NCBI GenBank assembly: GCA_965116055.1
Contig: OZ220466.1
Coordinates: forward strand, 62,001-126,000
Direction of reading: 5' to 3'
Source of the DNA: Bin55 sp965116055
GTDB taxonomy: Bacteria; Pseudomonadota; Gammaproteobacteria; Pseudomonadales; Azotimanducaceae
DNA length: 64,000 bases
Made by a program: the position numbers and the translations under genes. Below are positions 28,392-37,897 of the stretch, piece by piece. Within the stretch, counting starts at the first letter, position 1; every line of letters begins with the position of its first letter. Below the pieces are notes generated by a model. The model had not been told where the DNA came from. It made no database searches and saw nothing but the letters and a program-made list of their open reading frames with translations.

Positions 28392-29141
28392 CTACTGGAC
28401 TGAGGACGCTGCAGCGATTCGTTCAGCGACATAGCTGATGGACCAGTTGTGGCCTAACCGCCGCTCACGATACGTCTCTGGTAGCGTTACCACAATACTA
28501 TTGGGGATTTCGACATCCATTGGATTGCGGTCCAGGCTATTGAACGCATTGTCGAGCTCAAATTGGGTTCGCCACTGAATAAATCGTACATTCTCACGGC
28601 TGTTTTTGGGTAACTGTTGCGGGCAGGACGGATCGCCCTTTTCGCTGTCAAGAAGTGCCAACGGCGCAGCGACCGTATGAATCGTCAAGGGGACATCCAC
28701 TTGCCAACGATCGGCGAGTTGAGCGACAACCACGCCTCCTAACGAATGACCTATTACCGACACCGAAGCTAATTTCGTATGCGCTTCAAGTTCGCGCTGA
28801 ATGTCTGCTTGTAAGTTGGTCGCGACATCTAGCTGACATTGCTCAGCGGTCGTATCCCAATTGAAGAAATACATGCGTCTTGAGTCGCTATCAATGGTTT
28901 GTAAAGGGTAAATCCACTCGTAACCTGCTGAACGCATACCATGAACGCCCACCATGAGTTCTATCGCGCCTTGCTCAGGCACTTCAAGCGCATGCAAACC
29001 ATACGTTAAGCCCACCAACTGCAGACCTGAGGCTTTAACGCCGTCACCTGCATCTAAGGTATGAAGCCAAGGAAATGTCCCGTCCGTCGCGAAGTGTGAA
29101 CCCGCAATCCAAAGCAACGCTAGCGCAAGATACTTTTTCAT
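28392..29141 (-). CDS. Exported alpha/beta hydrolase, lipase-like (249 aa)
   Basis: A signal peptide is likely (MKKYLALALLWIAGSHFA). The nucleophile elbow is VIGHSLGGVVVAQLAD, as in serine lipases and esterases, and a late His appears in RRLGHNW. The Cys residues in EQCQLD and DPSCPQQ may form a periplasmic disulphide. The substrate is unknown. Only 3 bp separate it from the acyl-CoA dehydrogenase gene, so they are probably one operon. Confidence 0.75.
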   Translation of the reverse strand: MKKYLALALLWIAGSHFATDGTFPWLHTLDAGDGVKASGLQLVGLTYGLHALEVPEQGAIELMVGVHGMRSAGYEWIYPLQTIDSDSRRMYFFNWDTTAEQCQLDVATNLQADIQRELEAHTKLASVSVIGHSLGGVVVAQLADRWQVDVPLTIHTVAAPLALLDSEKGDPSCPQQLPKNSRENVRFIQWRTQFELDNAFNSLDRNPMDVEIPNSIVVTLPETYRERRLGHNWSISYVAERIAAASSVQ

Positions 29142-29144
29142 CCG

Positions 29145-30293
29145 TTAGTCCGGCAGTCCTAACACACGTTTCGCAATGATGTTCAGCTGCACTTCGTTGC
29201 TCCCGCCGGCAATTGATCGTGCCTTCCCAGCAAGCCATGTGCGCGTCATACCTAATTCCGCGCCTGAAAATGAATCACCTTCCATACCCAACCCTTGGGA
29301 ACCTAATAATGAGATTTGCAACTCCGATCGTTCCTTCGCTAGATTTGCACCGTAGTACTTAAAGATTGACGTTGCGGGACCGGGCGTATTACCCTCGGAT
29401 TCCTCAACTGTGCGGCGTTGCGTCAAGTTCATGCAATCAGTATCAATAAGGTTTTTGAGCACCCGTTGGCGCACCGCGGGATTAGCGTCGCGAGCATAGC
29501 GGGTTGCAAGCTCAGGCAAATCAATCCCAGCCTCACGGTTGCTGCCCGATGCAAGCGAGAGCATGCCTGATCGTTCATGCTGCAACAACCGTTTCGCAAC
29601 CGTCCACCCCTCGTTTTCATTGCCAACCAAATCGTCTCGATTTGCGATTGCATCATCGAAAAACGTTTCGCAAAACGGTGACGCGCCTGAAATCAAGCGA
29701 ATCGGACGAACTGTGACACCAGGCTGATTCATGGTGAACAGGATGAAACTAATACCTTCATGTTTTGGCACGTCTGGGTTTGTGCGTACCAAGCAGAAAA
29801 TCCAATCCGCAAAATTCGCCCCGGAGGTCCAGATCTTCTGACCGTTGATCACGTAGTGATCACCTTGATGTTTTGCACGTGTTTGCAGTGACGCTAAATC
29901 GGAGCCAGATCCAGGCTCGGAATAGCCCTGACACCACCAAACATCGCCTTGCGCGATACGCGGGAGGTGACGCAATTTCTGTTCTTCGGTGCCAAACTCA
30001 AGCAGGGTCGGACCTAGCATGGACACGCCCATGCCAGCAACAGGCGAGCGGATGTACAATCTGCGCATCTCTTCAAGCATGATCACCCACTGCTCTTTGG
30101 AAAAACCGGCACCGCCGTATTGGGTATCCCAGTTCGGGACGGTCAAGCCTTCAGCAGCACAACGATCCAGCCATAGCCGTTGATCCGCTGACATCGGTGC
30201 TTTCGTTCCGCCACCTGGAACATCGCCAGGACCCCGGCAACTTTCAGGGCAATTTCGATCTAACCAATCTCGGATTTCGGTGCGAAACGACAC
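29145..30293 (-). CDS. Acyl-CoA dehydrogenase family protein (382 aa)
   Basis: This is an FAD-dependent acyl-CoA dehydrogenase. The flavin-binding blocks WWCQGYSEPGSGSDLASLQT and KIWTSGANFADWIFCLVRT are typical, and the C-terminus has LAGKARSIAGGSNEVQLNII with the usual AGxxxE-like ending. The N-terminal fold matches long members that act on CoA esters in fatty-acid, steroid or side-chain breakdown. The natural substrate is unknown. It is the first gene of a two-gene unit with the lipase-like hydrolase. Confidence 0.88.
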   Translation of the reverse strand: MSFRTEIRDWLDRNCPESCRGPGDVPGGGTKAPMSADQRLWLDRCAAEGLTVPNWDTQYGGAGFSKEQWVIMLEEMRRLYIRSPVAGMGVSMLGPTLLEFGTEEQKLRHLPRIAQGDVWWCQGYSEPGSGSDLASLQTRAKHQGDHYVINGQKIWTSGANFADWIFCLVRTNPDVPKHEGISFILFTMNQPGVTVRPIRLISGASPFCETFFDDAIANRDDLVGNENEGWTVAKRLLQHERSGMLSLASGSNREAGIDLPELATRYARDANPAVRQRVLKNLIDTDCMNLTQRRTVEESEGNTPGPATSIFKYYGANLAKERSELQISLLGSQGLGMEGDSFSGAELGMTRTWLAGKARSIAGGSNEVQLNIIAKRVLGLPD

Positions 30294-30555
30294 GCTAGGA
30301 ACCTGCTTTTGATGCTAACGTAAGATTATGCGAAACATGACCCAACAACAAAGCTCTTAGCCATCCATCGGCATTCTTATTAATGTTCACCTGCCGTCGG
30401 TGAATGGATTGAACTGACCCTTGGACATTCAATATAGGCGTACAGTATCGCGGCTCTATGCTTGTATGGGTAGCGACCACCCGCGAGCCCTTTCTGCCAA
30501 CATTGTTGAGACACCGACTATCCTTGGAATTATTGTAGGGCGGTAGAAAGGAGCA

Positions 30556-31047
30556 ATGATGAAATCAGACAAGAATTCAATGATGGCCATGGGTGCGAAC
30601 GCGCCGGGTCTGGGGGTTGAGGAGCGTAGCGACGAGACCACCAGACCCGAGACTTCGTCAGCGCCGCGCGGTCCGGACCCGGAAGTCATCGCCAAGCCGA
30701 CCCGGCGCCGGTTCACCGCCGAGTATCGGCTGCGGATCATTGAGGAGGCGGATCGCTGTGTGGAACCGGGCGAGGTCGGACGGCTGTTACGCCGCGAAGG
30801 GCTCTACAGTTCGCATCTGTCGGCCTGGCGCAAGGCCCATCGCCAAGGTGCGCTACAGGGTCTGACGCCGCGCAAGCGCGGCGTCAGACCAGCGCCGTCC
30901 AACGCGACCAGCGCCCAGGTCCGCCAGCTTGAAGCGAAAGTGGCGCGCCTGGAGAAGGAACTTGCCACCGCGCACACGATTCTCGAAGTCCAGGGAAAAG
31001 TTGCCGGGCTGCTGGAATTGAGCCTCCACGGCGAGAACAACTCCTGA
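30556..31047 (+). CDS. IS3-family transposase OrfA (163 aa)
   Basis: This is the helix-turn-helix subunit of an IS3-type transposase. RRRFTAEYRLRIIEEADRC and LLRREGLYSSHLSAWRK are the DNA-binding helices, followed by a leucine-zipper-like coil (RQLEAKVARLEKELATA). AAAGGAG lies directly ahead of the ATG. The frame is intact, but the element probably cannot move because its partner is truncated. Confidence 0.85.
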   Translation: MMKSDKNSMMAMGANAPGLGVEERSDETTRPETSSAPRGPDPEVIAKPTRRRFTAEYRLRIIEEADRCVEPGEVGRLLRREGLYSSHLSAWRKAHRQGALQGLTPRKRGVRPAPSNATSAQVRQLEAKVARLEKELATAHTILEVQGKVAGLLELSLHGENNS

Positions 31048-31050
31048 TGG

Positions 31051-31783
31051 CCGCCTCCTGGCCGCCGAGCAGCCCGTGCGCGAGCGGCGCCATCAACTTA
31101 CCCATCCGCGCGACGCCAAACCCGAACTCGTGGCCAGCGCGCCGAATCAGGTCTGGTCATGGGACATCACGCGCCTGCTCGGACCACAGCCCTGGACCGG
31201 CTTCTATCTCTATATGCTGCTCGATATCTTCAGCCGCTATGTGGTGGGATGGATGGTCGCCACACGCGAGAGCGCCGCATTGGCCAGCCGCCTTATTGAG
31301 GAAGCGTGCCTCAAACAGGGCATCCAGCCCAAAGTGCTTACCTTGCACTCCGACCGTGGCGCACCCATGACCAGCCAGTGCACCGCGCAACTCCTCGCCA
31401 ACCTCGGCGTCACCCGCTCGCTCAGCCGCCCCAGGGTCAGCGACGACAACCCCTTCTCCGAGGCACAGTTCAAGACCCTGAAATACCATCCGGGCTTCCC
31501 CGCGCGCTTTGAGGATATCAACGCCGCCATCGCCTTCTGCCGCACCTTCTTCCCTTGGTACAACCGCGAGCATCGCCATGCCGGCATCGCCATGCTCACC
31601 CCCGAGGATGTCCATCACGGGCGCGCCCGACACCGCCTTGAGCAACGCGCACGCACGCTGCGCCAAGCCTGGAACCGGCATCCGGAACGATTCGTGCGCG
31701 GGCGTCCCAAACGCCAAGCGCTTCCCGAACATGTCTGGATCAACCCGCCAGACCCAATCACTACACCGAAGGTTGCACACTAA
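31051..31783 (+). pseudogene. IS3-family transposase OrfB, N-terminally deleted
   Basis: The rve integrase core is present with all three catalytic acids: Asp in VWSWDITRL, Asp in LHSDRGAPM and Glu in DDNPFSEAQFKT. The usual N-terminal HTH_21 domain of about 100 residues is missing. The frame enters abruptly at LLAAEQPVRERRHQL just after the orfA stop. An internal deletion between orfA and orfB is the simplest reading. Confidence 0.75.
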
Positions 31784-31816
31784 ATGGCAACAACCGCTGT
31801 CTCAATCACGTTGACA

Positions 31817-31983
31817 GGTTCCGCTTTCGAGACAATCACTGCGTCCCCTCCTATTTAGAGGTCTTGTGAGATCGGTTTGGATGCGTTTTCAGAGTGCTGA
31901 ATTGCCGTAAGTTATTGTGCCGCTCCCAACTACTCGTACTTACTTTCAGCCTGTCCAACTTTACGTTGTCAGATAGATGTATC
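31817..31983. other. Intergenic stretch between the IS3 element and MITE copy 3
   Basis: I see no gene, promoter or repeat in this short stretch. The whole non-coding interval behind the IS runs from 31784 to 32221 and its only recognisable element is MITE copy 3. Confidence 0.4.
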
Positions 31984-32137
31984 TAGGAACTTGCGCCGCA
32001 AGACGATTTTGTCATGTAGTCGGTAGGATAGTATGCCTGATTTCGTCAATACATGGCTTCCATGTCCCAATGATCACCATCAAATTGAGAAATTTACCTA
32101 GCGCTGTTCCAAGAGAGTGTTACGGCGCAAACTCCTA
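31984..32137 (+). repeat. MITE-like element, copy 3
   Basis: The left end TAGGAACTTGCGCCGCAAGA and the reverse complement of the right end, TAGGAGTTTGCGCCGTAACA, form imperfect terminal inverted repeats. Its interior (GTAGGATAGTATGCC, ATACATGGCTTC) matches copy 4 in reverse orientation and differs from copies 1 and 2. It is a second subfamily of the same element. Confidence 0.7.
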
Positions 32138-32221
32138 ACATGGTCCGTTTCCTAAACGATTAACACTGAGGCCCCAATCAACAAACTTGCTCCATAACTA
32201 AATAAGTATTTGGCGACCGCG

Positions 32222-35200
32222 CTACGGTATAGTCTCAAACTGAGGCGTTACGGGTTCGCTCATAGTAGGCCAAATCTCTGCTAAGTCGTCTGCTCGTCGA
32301 ATGAATCCACCGAGAATGACTAAATGAATATCGTTAGTAGCACGAATATCGTCATAAGGATTCGAGTTAAGTACGACTAAATCCGCTAGCTTGCCTACTT
32401 CGATCGAACCTAGATCTTCGTCAATACCGAGCATCGCCGCGCCATGTCGAGTCGCGGCGCGTAGCGCTTCAAAGTTGCTGAAGCCGCCCATATGTAGCGC
32501 CCACAGTTCCCAATGAAAGCCAAGACCATTCAATTGCCCGTGCGAACCAACACCGACACGACCACCGGCTTTAACGATGTCGTACGCACTCTGTGCATGC
32601 TGAACGAACACATGTGTGTCAAGATGCGCCCACGGTCTGCGCAATAACTTGCGTTCAAGTTCCGATGGTGGTGTGAAACGGGCGAGCTTAGCGTCGCCAC
32701 GCGGATTTTCGTGCACAAAAAAATGGTTTTCACCGAAAGGCCCGCCATAGGACACCAAGAGCGTGGGGGTGTAAGCAATCTGGGCCTCCGCCATCAATGC
32801 AATCATGTCGTCATAGATGCCGACCACCGGCAGGTTATGCTCAAGACCGGTGAATCCGTCAAGCACATGCGTGATATCAACCTTCATATCCAACGCGCCC
32901 TCGGTCGTTGGATTCATTTCAAGTTCTCTTGCGGCGGCAATCAGCCAATGTCGTTGCTCTCGATTGCCGGGCAGGTATGACTTGATATTTCGCACCCCAT
33001 AGTGGGTCTTGTAACGCCGAAGCACTCCGAGTGCATCGCGTGTCGATTTGAACGATGTGTCTCTGAAGACGCCCGGGCCAGTTGACAGTACTCGCGGCGC
33101 GACGATCCTTCCCGCATCCGCTAGATTTCGATATTCAATGACATCAACGGTACTCGGCTGCACATCTATAGCGGTCGTGACGCCATATGCCAGATTCGCG
33201 AGCAACGCCCAAGCTTCGCCACTGACAGTGCCTCGATAAATGGGAAAGTGCGCGTGCGTGTCAATAAAACCCGGTACGATAAATTTGCCAGAGAGATCAA
33301 GTTCCGTCGAACCCTCCGGTAACGTGAGGTCGGGGCCGATTGCTTCGATCCGGCCACCCGAGATGTGTAAATCGGTCCTGGATAAGGGTGAAGGCTGATC
33401 GGATTTCACCGGTAGCAAAGTCGCGTTCCGAAGCACCACCGAACCTTTAGGTTCAAACCGCGGCGCGTAAATCTCGACGAGGTGGCTCTCAACTGAGACG
33501 TGTTCCTCGGCAAGCGGCTTGGTTGTCTCTTCGTCGCTGCTCGTTTGATCGGAATCTTTGGATTTTTCGCCCTCAAATAACGAGACAACCGGACGAGACT
33601 TGATAGTGTGTCCAACAGACCAAACCGCTGTTTCGCCAGTTGAATCCCAAGCAAACTCGTCCACCCCTACATCGGTCAATCGCGTACAAGGTAGCGAACA
33701 TTCAGTCACTCGAGTCTTGATCGGTGGGGCATGCGAACCCAGTAGCTTCAACGCATACAGTTGATTCGCTTGCTTCACGAGCACATGACGCCCATTGGGT
33801 GATATGCGAATCCGAGAGGCAGGTAATGTGGTCTTCGTGTTGTAGATACCAGGACCCGAAACATCTACATGCTTGCGACGGTCGGTGCCATCAAGACGTA
33901 TCGAATAGAGACCCGCATCACCCGCCGTAAACAACCCAGGCCATTCATACAGGTAGATACGATCTATTTCAGGACCGTAATGTGGGTCGTAGAGGTTCGG
34001 TGCGTGTGCGATCAAGGAAGTTTCCCCATGGGCCAAAGCCACCTGTACTAAGTCCGTGCCAATGCCCTGACCCCAATCAGACGCGCGATTTGCGCGCTCG
34101 TACGCCGACGCGCGTAAGGCGATGATAGTTTGGCCGTCCTTCCGCCACAGCGGATCAAAGTAGTGACCAGGCACAGTGGTCACGCGCACCGGTTTAGCGT
34201 TTTTCCTTGCTCTTACCCGCCATATATGTCCGCCCTGTTCAGACCAGCTGACAAAAGCGATCTGGCGACCGTCTGGTGACCAAACCGGATGGGCGACAAA
34301 CATGTTCGGTGGTGTGAGCGCGTGAAATTCCTTTGAGGCGAACTCGTACATATAGATTTGCGCCAACGCAGAAAACGCCGCTTTCGTTCCATTGGGTGAT
34401 AGCTCAATACCACGAATCAACTGCGCTTTCACCGGCCCGAGCCCAATGCGATGCTGAAATTCAAGCCGCTCGACTCGTTCAAGCTTCAAAGGAATCTCGA
34501 AGGGCACGTTAAACAATTCGCGTGTGGTCAAGCGTATGCCGTGCAGTTTGCCCTCTGACGTGTAATAAACCGTGTTGCTATCCGGCGCGAAGACCGGTTT
34601 AGGCAACAAATCCCGGGTGTAGCGCGATTCCTGTTCGTCCCGTTGTACTGGGTACACGAGCCATTCGTCACGACCGCTGGGCAAATCCCTGATACGCAAA
34701 CCGGTCTTGGTATCGAATCGCGTACCGTAAACCAGTTTGGTTCCATCGGGTGAAAGCGCAGGTCGAAATGCGCTACCAACGGCGGCAGTCAGCTCCACGC
34801 GTTCGTTCGTGGTGAGCTCCAACCGTTGGACCTGCCACAAAGGCAATGTCACGTTGTAACCGAAACCACCTTCCTTGAACGCGTAATACAGATAGCGCGC
34901 GTCGGGACTGTAAATCGCCCCAACATGATTGTGTGATTCCACAGACGAGCCCGACCGGCGAGGCGCAAGACGCACCCCTTTACCACCGTCAAGGTGGTAT
35001 GCCCATACGCGATAAGTGCGCGTTTTCCAATCGCCAACCGACACAATAACGTGAGAACCATCCGGTGACCACGATGGCGACATGAGTTCAGAGTCTTTAG
35101 GTGTATCCGACAATGCGCGCGACGAACCGTCAGCGTCCATCACCCAAACGTTTTCATGCCCGGATCGGTCCGAGATGAATGCAATGCGATTGCCGACCGG

Positions 35201-35479
35201 TGAATACATTGGCTGTGAGTCGAATGGCAGCCCTGTGGCCAGTGGCGCCGCCAGTCCACCTTCAACGGGTAACGTATATAGGTCGCCCAGCACCTCTAAT
35301 ACGAATGTCTGACCGTCAGGCGAGAGATCGAACGACAACCAAGTGACGGTCGAAGTCGACATTTCGAGCGTCGCGTCGCTCTTTAACGGAAGTTCAGCCG
35401 CCAGGCCGACGCCCCATAGCATTGCTCCGAGTGTTACGAGGAAACGCTTCAAGATTCGTATCGACTTGCCGCTGAACAT
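32222..35479 (-). CDS. Exported TolB-propeller/amidohydrolase fusion protein (1085 aa)
   Basis: A signal peptide is likely (RFLVTLGAMLWGVGLAA). Residues about 40-650 hold repeated PD40/TolB-type beta-propeller blades (LSPDGQTFVL, YSPVGNRIAFISDRSG, WSPDGRQIAFVSWS). The C-terminal 350 residues are a metal-dependent amidohydrolase starting with VPGFIDTHAHFP, which carries the HxH metal site, and ending with GSIEVGKLADLVVL. The protein is periplasmic or surface-exposed; the propeller may bind peptides. It lies 16 bp behind the ion-channel gene. Confidence 0.87.
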   Translation of the reverse strand: MFSGKSIRILKRFLVTLGAMLWGVGLAAELPLKSDATLEMSTSTVTWLSFDLSPDGQTFVLEVLGDLYTLPVEGGLAAPLATGLPFDSQPMYSPVGNRIAFISDRSGHENVWVMDADGSSRALSDTPKDSELMSPSWSPDGSHVIVSVGDWKTRTYRVWAYHLDGGKGVRLAPRRSGSSVESHNHVGAIYSPDARYLYYAFKEGGFGYNVTLPLWQVQRLELTTNERVELTAAVGSAFRPALSPDGTKLVYGTRFDTKTGLRIRDLPSGRDEWLVYPVQRDEQESRYTRDLLPKPVFAPDSNTVYYTSEGKLHGIRLTTRELFNVPFEIPLKLERVERLEFQHRIGLGPVKAQLIRGIELSPNGTKAAFSALAQIYMYEFASKEFHALTPPNMFVAHPVWSPDGRQIAFVSWSEQGGHIWRVRARKNAKPVRVTTVPGHYFDPLWRKDGQTIIALRASAYERANRASDWGQGIGTDLVQVALAHGETSLIAHAPNLYDPHYGPEIDRIYLYEWPGLFTAGDAGLYSIRLDGTDRRKHVDVSGPGIYNTKTTLPASRIRISPNGRHVLVKQANQLYALKLLGSHAPPIKTRVTECSLPCTRLTDVGVDEFAWDSTGETAVWSVGHTIKSRPVVSLFEGEKSKDSDQTSSDEETTKPLAEEHVSVESHLVEIYAPRFEPKGSVVLRNATLLPVKSDQPSPLSRTDLHISGGRIEAIGPDLTLPEGSTELDLSGKFIVPGFIDTHAHFPIYRGTVSGEAWALLANLAYGVTTAIDVQPSTVDVIEYRNLADAGRIVAPRVLSTGPGVFRDTSFKSTRDALGVLRRYKTHYGVRNIKSYLPGNREQRHWLIAAARELEMNPTTEGALDMKVDITHVLDGFTGLEHNLPVVGIYDDMIALMAEAQIAYTPTLLVSYGGPFGENHFFVHENPRGDAKLARFTPPSELERKLLRRPWAHLDTHVFVQHAQSAYDIVKAGGRVGVGSHGQLNGLGFHWELWALHMGGFSNFEALRAATRHGAAMLGIDEDLGSIEVGKLADLVVLNSNPYDDIRATNDIHLVILGGFIRRADDLAEIWPTMSEPVTPQFETIP

Positions 35480-35495
35480 CTCGCCCCGAAACTGG

Positions 35496-36332
35496 TCAAC
35501 GCGCCGTATTTTCAGCGACCGCCTGGTGCTCTAGACGATCTAGCGCTTGGCGCATCGCGTTGATTTCCAATAGCAATGCATCCGTTCTTGAGCCTTCCCC
35601 TAAATCTTCACGCAATTTGTCATATTGCGCATGCAGGTTCTCCTGTGCCGCCCGATCGTGATTGGAAATAACCACCGCAATGATTAGATTGAAGACCACG
35701 AAAGTGCCCACCAAAATAAGCGACACGAAGTACACCCACGCCCACCAATACGAGGCCATTGCCACGTACATGATGTCTGTCCAATCCTCCAATGTCACGA
35801 TCCGAAATAGTGACAGCAAAGATATCCCGAGAGACCGCCAGTGGGTCGGATCAACATCGGCGAATAGGTAGTGTCCGGCCACGCCGTAGACGTAAAAGAT
35901 CACGATGGTCAACGCCACGATGTTGAGCATCCCTGGTAGGGAGCGCACCAAAACCGTAACCAATACCTTTAACGACGGTATGACCGACAGTACGCGCAAT
36001 AACCGTAATACCCGCGCCAACATGGGCACATAACCAGAACCCGGGATCAGGCACAGGATCACCACGATAAAGTCGAAAACGTTCCAGCCGTCTTTGAAGT
36101 ACTCGTGCATACGAGGGTGATGGGCAACGATTTTGACAAGCGCTTCAACGACGAAAATCGCTACGGCTAGCTGATTAAAAAACACGAACCACGCACCAAA
36201 CGCTTCATACAAACTGTCGACCGTTTCGAGCCCGATCACGATGCCATTAAGAAGAATCACGGCCGTGATTCCGTTTAGAAACCAGGCAGATCCCGCGATG
36301 CGCTGCGCGATTTTGACCGTTGACTCAATCAT
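35496..36332 (-). CDS. Voltage-gated cation channel, BacNav/Cav-like (278 aa)
   Basis: This is a single-domain six-helix channel of the bacterial voltage-gated type, about the length of NaChBac. The voltage-sensor S4 is ARVLRLLRVLSVIPSLK, with Arg at 107, 110 and 113. The pore filter at 180-186 is TLEDWTD. A C-terminal coiled coil runs from about 240 to 272. Family knowledge: NavAb has TLESWSM and the engineered calcium-selective CavAb has TLDDWSD. Two extra acidic residues at 183 and 186 suggest calcium permeability, which is inference. It overlaps trpE by 4 bp, an unusual operon partner. Confidence 0.88.
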   Translation of the reverse strand: MIESTVKIAQRIAGSAWFLNGITAVILLNGIVIGLETVDSLYEAFGAWFVFFNQLAVAIFVVEALVKIVAHHPRMHEYFKDGWNVFDFIVVILCLIPGSGYVPMLARVLRLLRVLSVIPSLKVLVTVLVRSLPGMLNIVALTIVIFYVYGVAGHYLFADVDPTHWRSLGISLLSLFRIVTLEDWTDIMYVAMASYWWAWVYFVSLILVGTFVVFNLIIAVVISNHDRAAQENLHAQYDKLREDLGEGSRTDALLLEINAMRQALDRLEHQAVAENTAR

Positions 36333-37804
36333 CGGATACCTTGTTGCGCCAAACTAGCGGCTTGGATCATGGAGCGGGCCTTATTCATGCACTCTTTCCA
36401 TTCCAATGTCGGTTGAGAATCGGCAACGATGCCTGCGCCGGTCTCAATGTACAACCGGTTATCCTTGATAACGCCAGTCCGAATGGCGATCGCCATATCA
36501 AGATTGCTGTTCCACGCCAAGTACCCGACCGCGCCGGCATAAACACCGCGCTTCAAAGGTTCGAGTTCGTCAATGATTTCCATAGCCCGGATTTTCGGTG
36601 CGCCGCTTAGCGTGCCTACCGGTAAGGTCGCGCGCAACACGTCAATCGCCGTTTTATCGTCCGCAAGTTCGCCTTCGACGTGCGAAGCGATGTGCAGTAC
36701 ATGTGCGTACCGCTCAATTTGAAATTGTTCGGTCACCTGCACCGTACCGACTTTACAAACCCGCCCGAGGTCGTTACGCCCTAGATCAATAAGCATCAGA
36801 TGTTCAGCGAGCTCTTTTGGATCGGCTAACAGTTCACGCTCCATTGCTAGATCCTCGACTTCGTCTTTACCCCGGCGACGCGTACCCGCCAAGGGACGAT
36901 TCACCACCTTGCCGTCCTCAACCTGTGCCAATATTTCTGGCGATGAACCGACAATATGAAAATCATTCAAATGCATGCAATACATGTATGGCGAAGGATT
37001 GAGGCTGCGTAGCGCACGATACAACTGCAGCGGTGGAACCTCGAAGGGAATCGTTAGGCGTTGAGCCAGGACCACCTGCATCACGTCGCCGGCGCGAATG
37101 TACTCGCGGGTGCGTTCAACCGCAGCCATAAACGCATCACGACCGACATCGGATACCAGCGAATCTTCCACGATTGGCTCGCCTGTTTGCACTGCTAAAG
37201 GCGTTACCCTTGAGCGCATCTTCGCTGCAATCGCATTGAGGCGTTCATTGCCTCGAACCCATGCATCAGGAGCATTTGCGTCAACCAACGTGACGATGGT
37301 AAGTTTGCTTGTTAGGTTGTCGAACACCACGACCTCATCCGAAACCATGAGCAAGATATCGGGTGTGTGGACATCGTCCGGAGGTGTGGAATCGCGCAAC
37401 CGTTTCTCAATAAAGCGCACCGTATCGTACCCGAAATAGCCTACTAAACCGCCAAAAAACCTTGGCATGTCCGGCAACGTAGGTACGCGAAATTGCGCTT
37501 GAAACGATTCAATATAGCTCAATGGATCGTCACACGTTGTACGCTCCGCAATGTCGCCATCTACTTCAACGGTGACGACGGAATCGACGACCCGGAGCAC
37601 TCGCGATGCGGGCAATCCAATAATCGAATAGCGCGACCAACGATCACCACCGCGTGCCGCCGATTCGAGTAGGTAGCTGTACGGTTTGTCGGCTAACTTT
37701 CGATAGATCGATAGCGGCGTATCCATATCGCCAAAGATGGTTAACGAAAGTGGGATGTAGTTGTAACCCTGATCGCGCAGGGATTCGAAGTCATTCCGAT
37801 TCAT
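36329..37804 (-). CDS. trpE: Anthranilate synthase component I
   Basis: TrpE makes anthranilate from chorismate with ammonia from TrpG. The N-terminal YSYLLESAARGGDRWSRYS has the LLES motif of the tryptophan feedback site. The catalytic domain has GTLSGAPKIRAMEIIDELE, IAIRTGVI and ETGAGIVADSQPTLEW. The length of 491 residues is normal. It shares a 4-bp overlap with the channel gene downstream. I saw no leader peptide rich in Trp codons upstream. Confidence 0.95.
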   Translation of the reverse strand: MNRNDFESLRDQGYNYIPLSLTIFGDMDTPLSIYRKLADKPYSYLLESAARGGDRWSRYSIIGLPASRVLRVVDSVVTVEVDGDIAERTTCDDPLSYIESFQAQFRVPTLPDMPRFFGGLVGYFGYDTVRFIEKRLRDSTPPDDVHTPDILLMVSDEVVVFDNLTSKLTIVTLVDANAPDAWVRGNERLNAIAAKMRSRVTPLAVQTGEPIVEDSLVSDVGRDAFMAAVERTREYIRAGDVMQVVLAQRLTIPFEVPPLQLYRALRSLNPSPYMYCMHLNDFHIVGSSPEILAQVEDGKVVNRPLAGTRRRGKDEVEDLAMERELLADPKELAEHLMLIDLGRNDLGRVCKVGTVQVTEQFQIERYAHVLHIASHVEGELADDKTAIDVLRATLPVGTLSGAPKIRAMEIIDELEPLKRGVYAGAVGYLAWNSNLDMAIAIRTGVIKDNRLYIETGAGIVADSQPTLEWKECMNKARSMIQAASLAQQGIR

Positions 37805-37897
37805 GGTTCTCTCACTCGTCGAAGCGCGACCAAAGCGGCCGCGGCGGTTTACCGTTTCAGAACGACTGACGCCAACGAGGGCGTGGGCGAGTGTATC

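Larger units (their letters stand above)
30495..31816 (+). mobile_element. Decayed IS3-family insertion sequence
   Basis: An imperfect terminal repeat of about 22 bp brackets the element: TGCCAACATTGTTGAGACAC at 30495 and, in reverse complement, TGTCAACGTGATTGAGACAG at the right end (31795-31816). Inside are an orfA and an orfB-like gene that has lost its N-terminal domain. It is more GC-rich than its surroundings. No short target duplication is evident. Confidence 0.75.

Noticed and set aside
31784..32221. Hidden gene between the IS3 element and the amidohydrolase
   Set aside because: No frame with start and protein-like composition was found; the only recognisable element is MITE copy 3.
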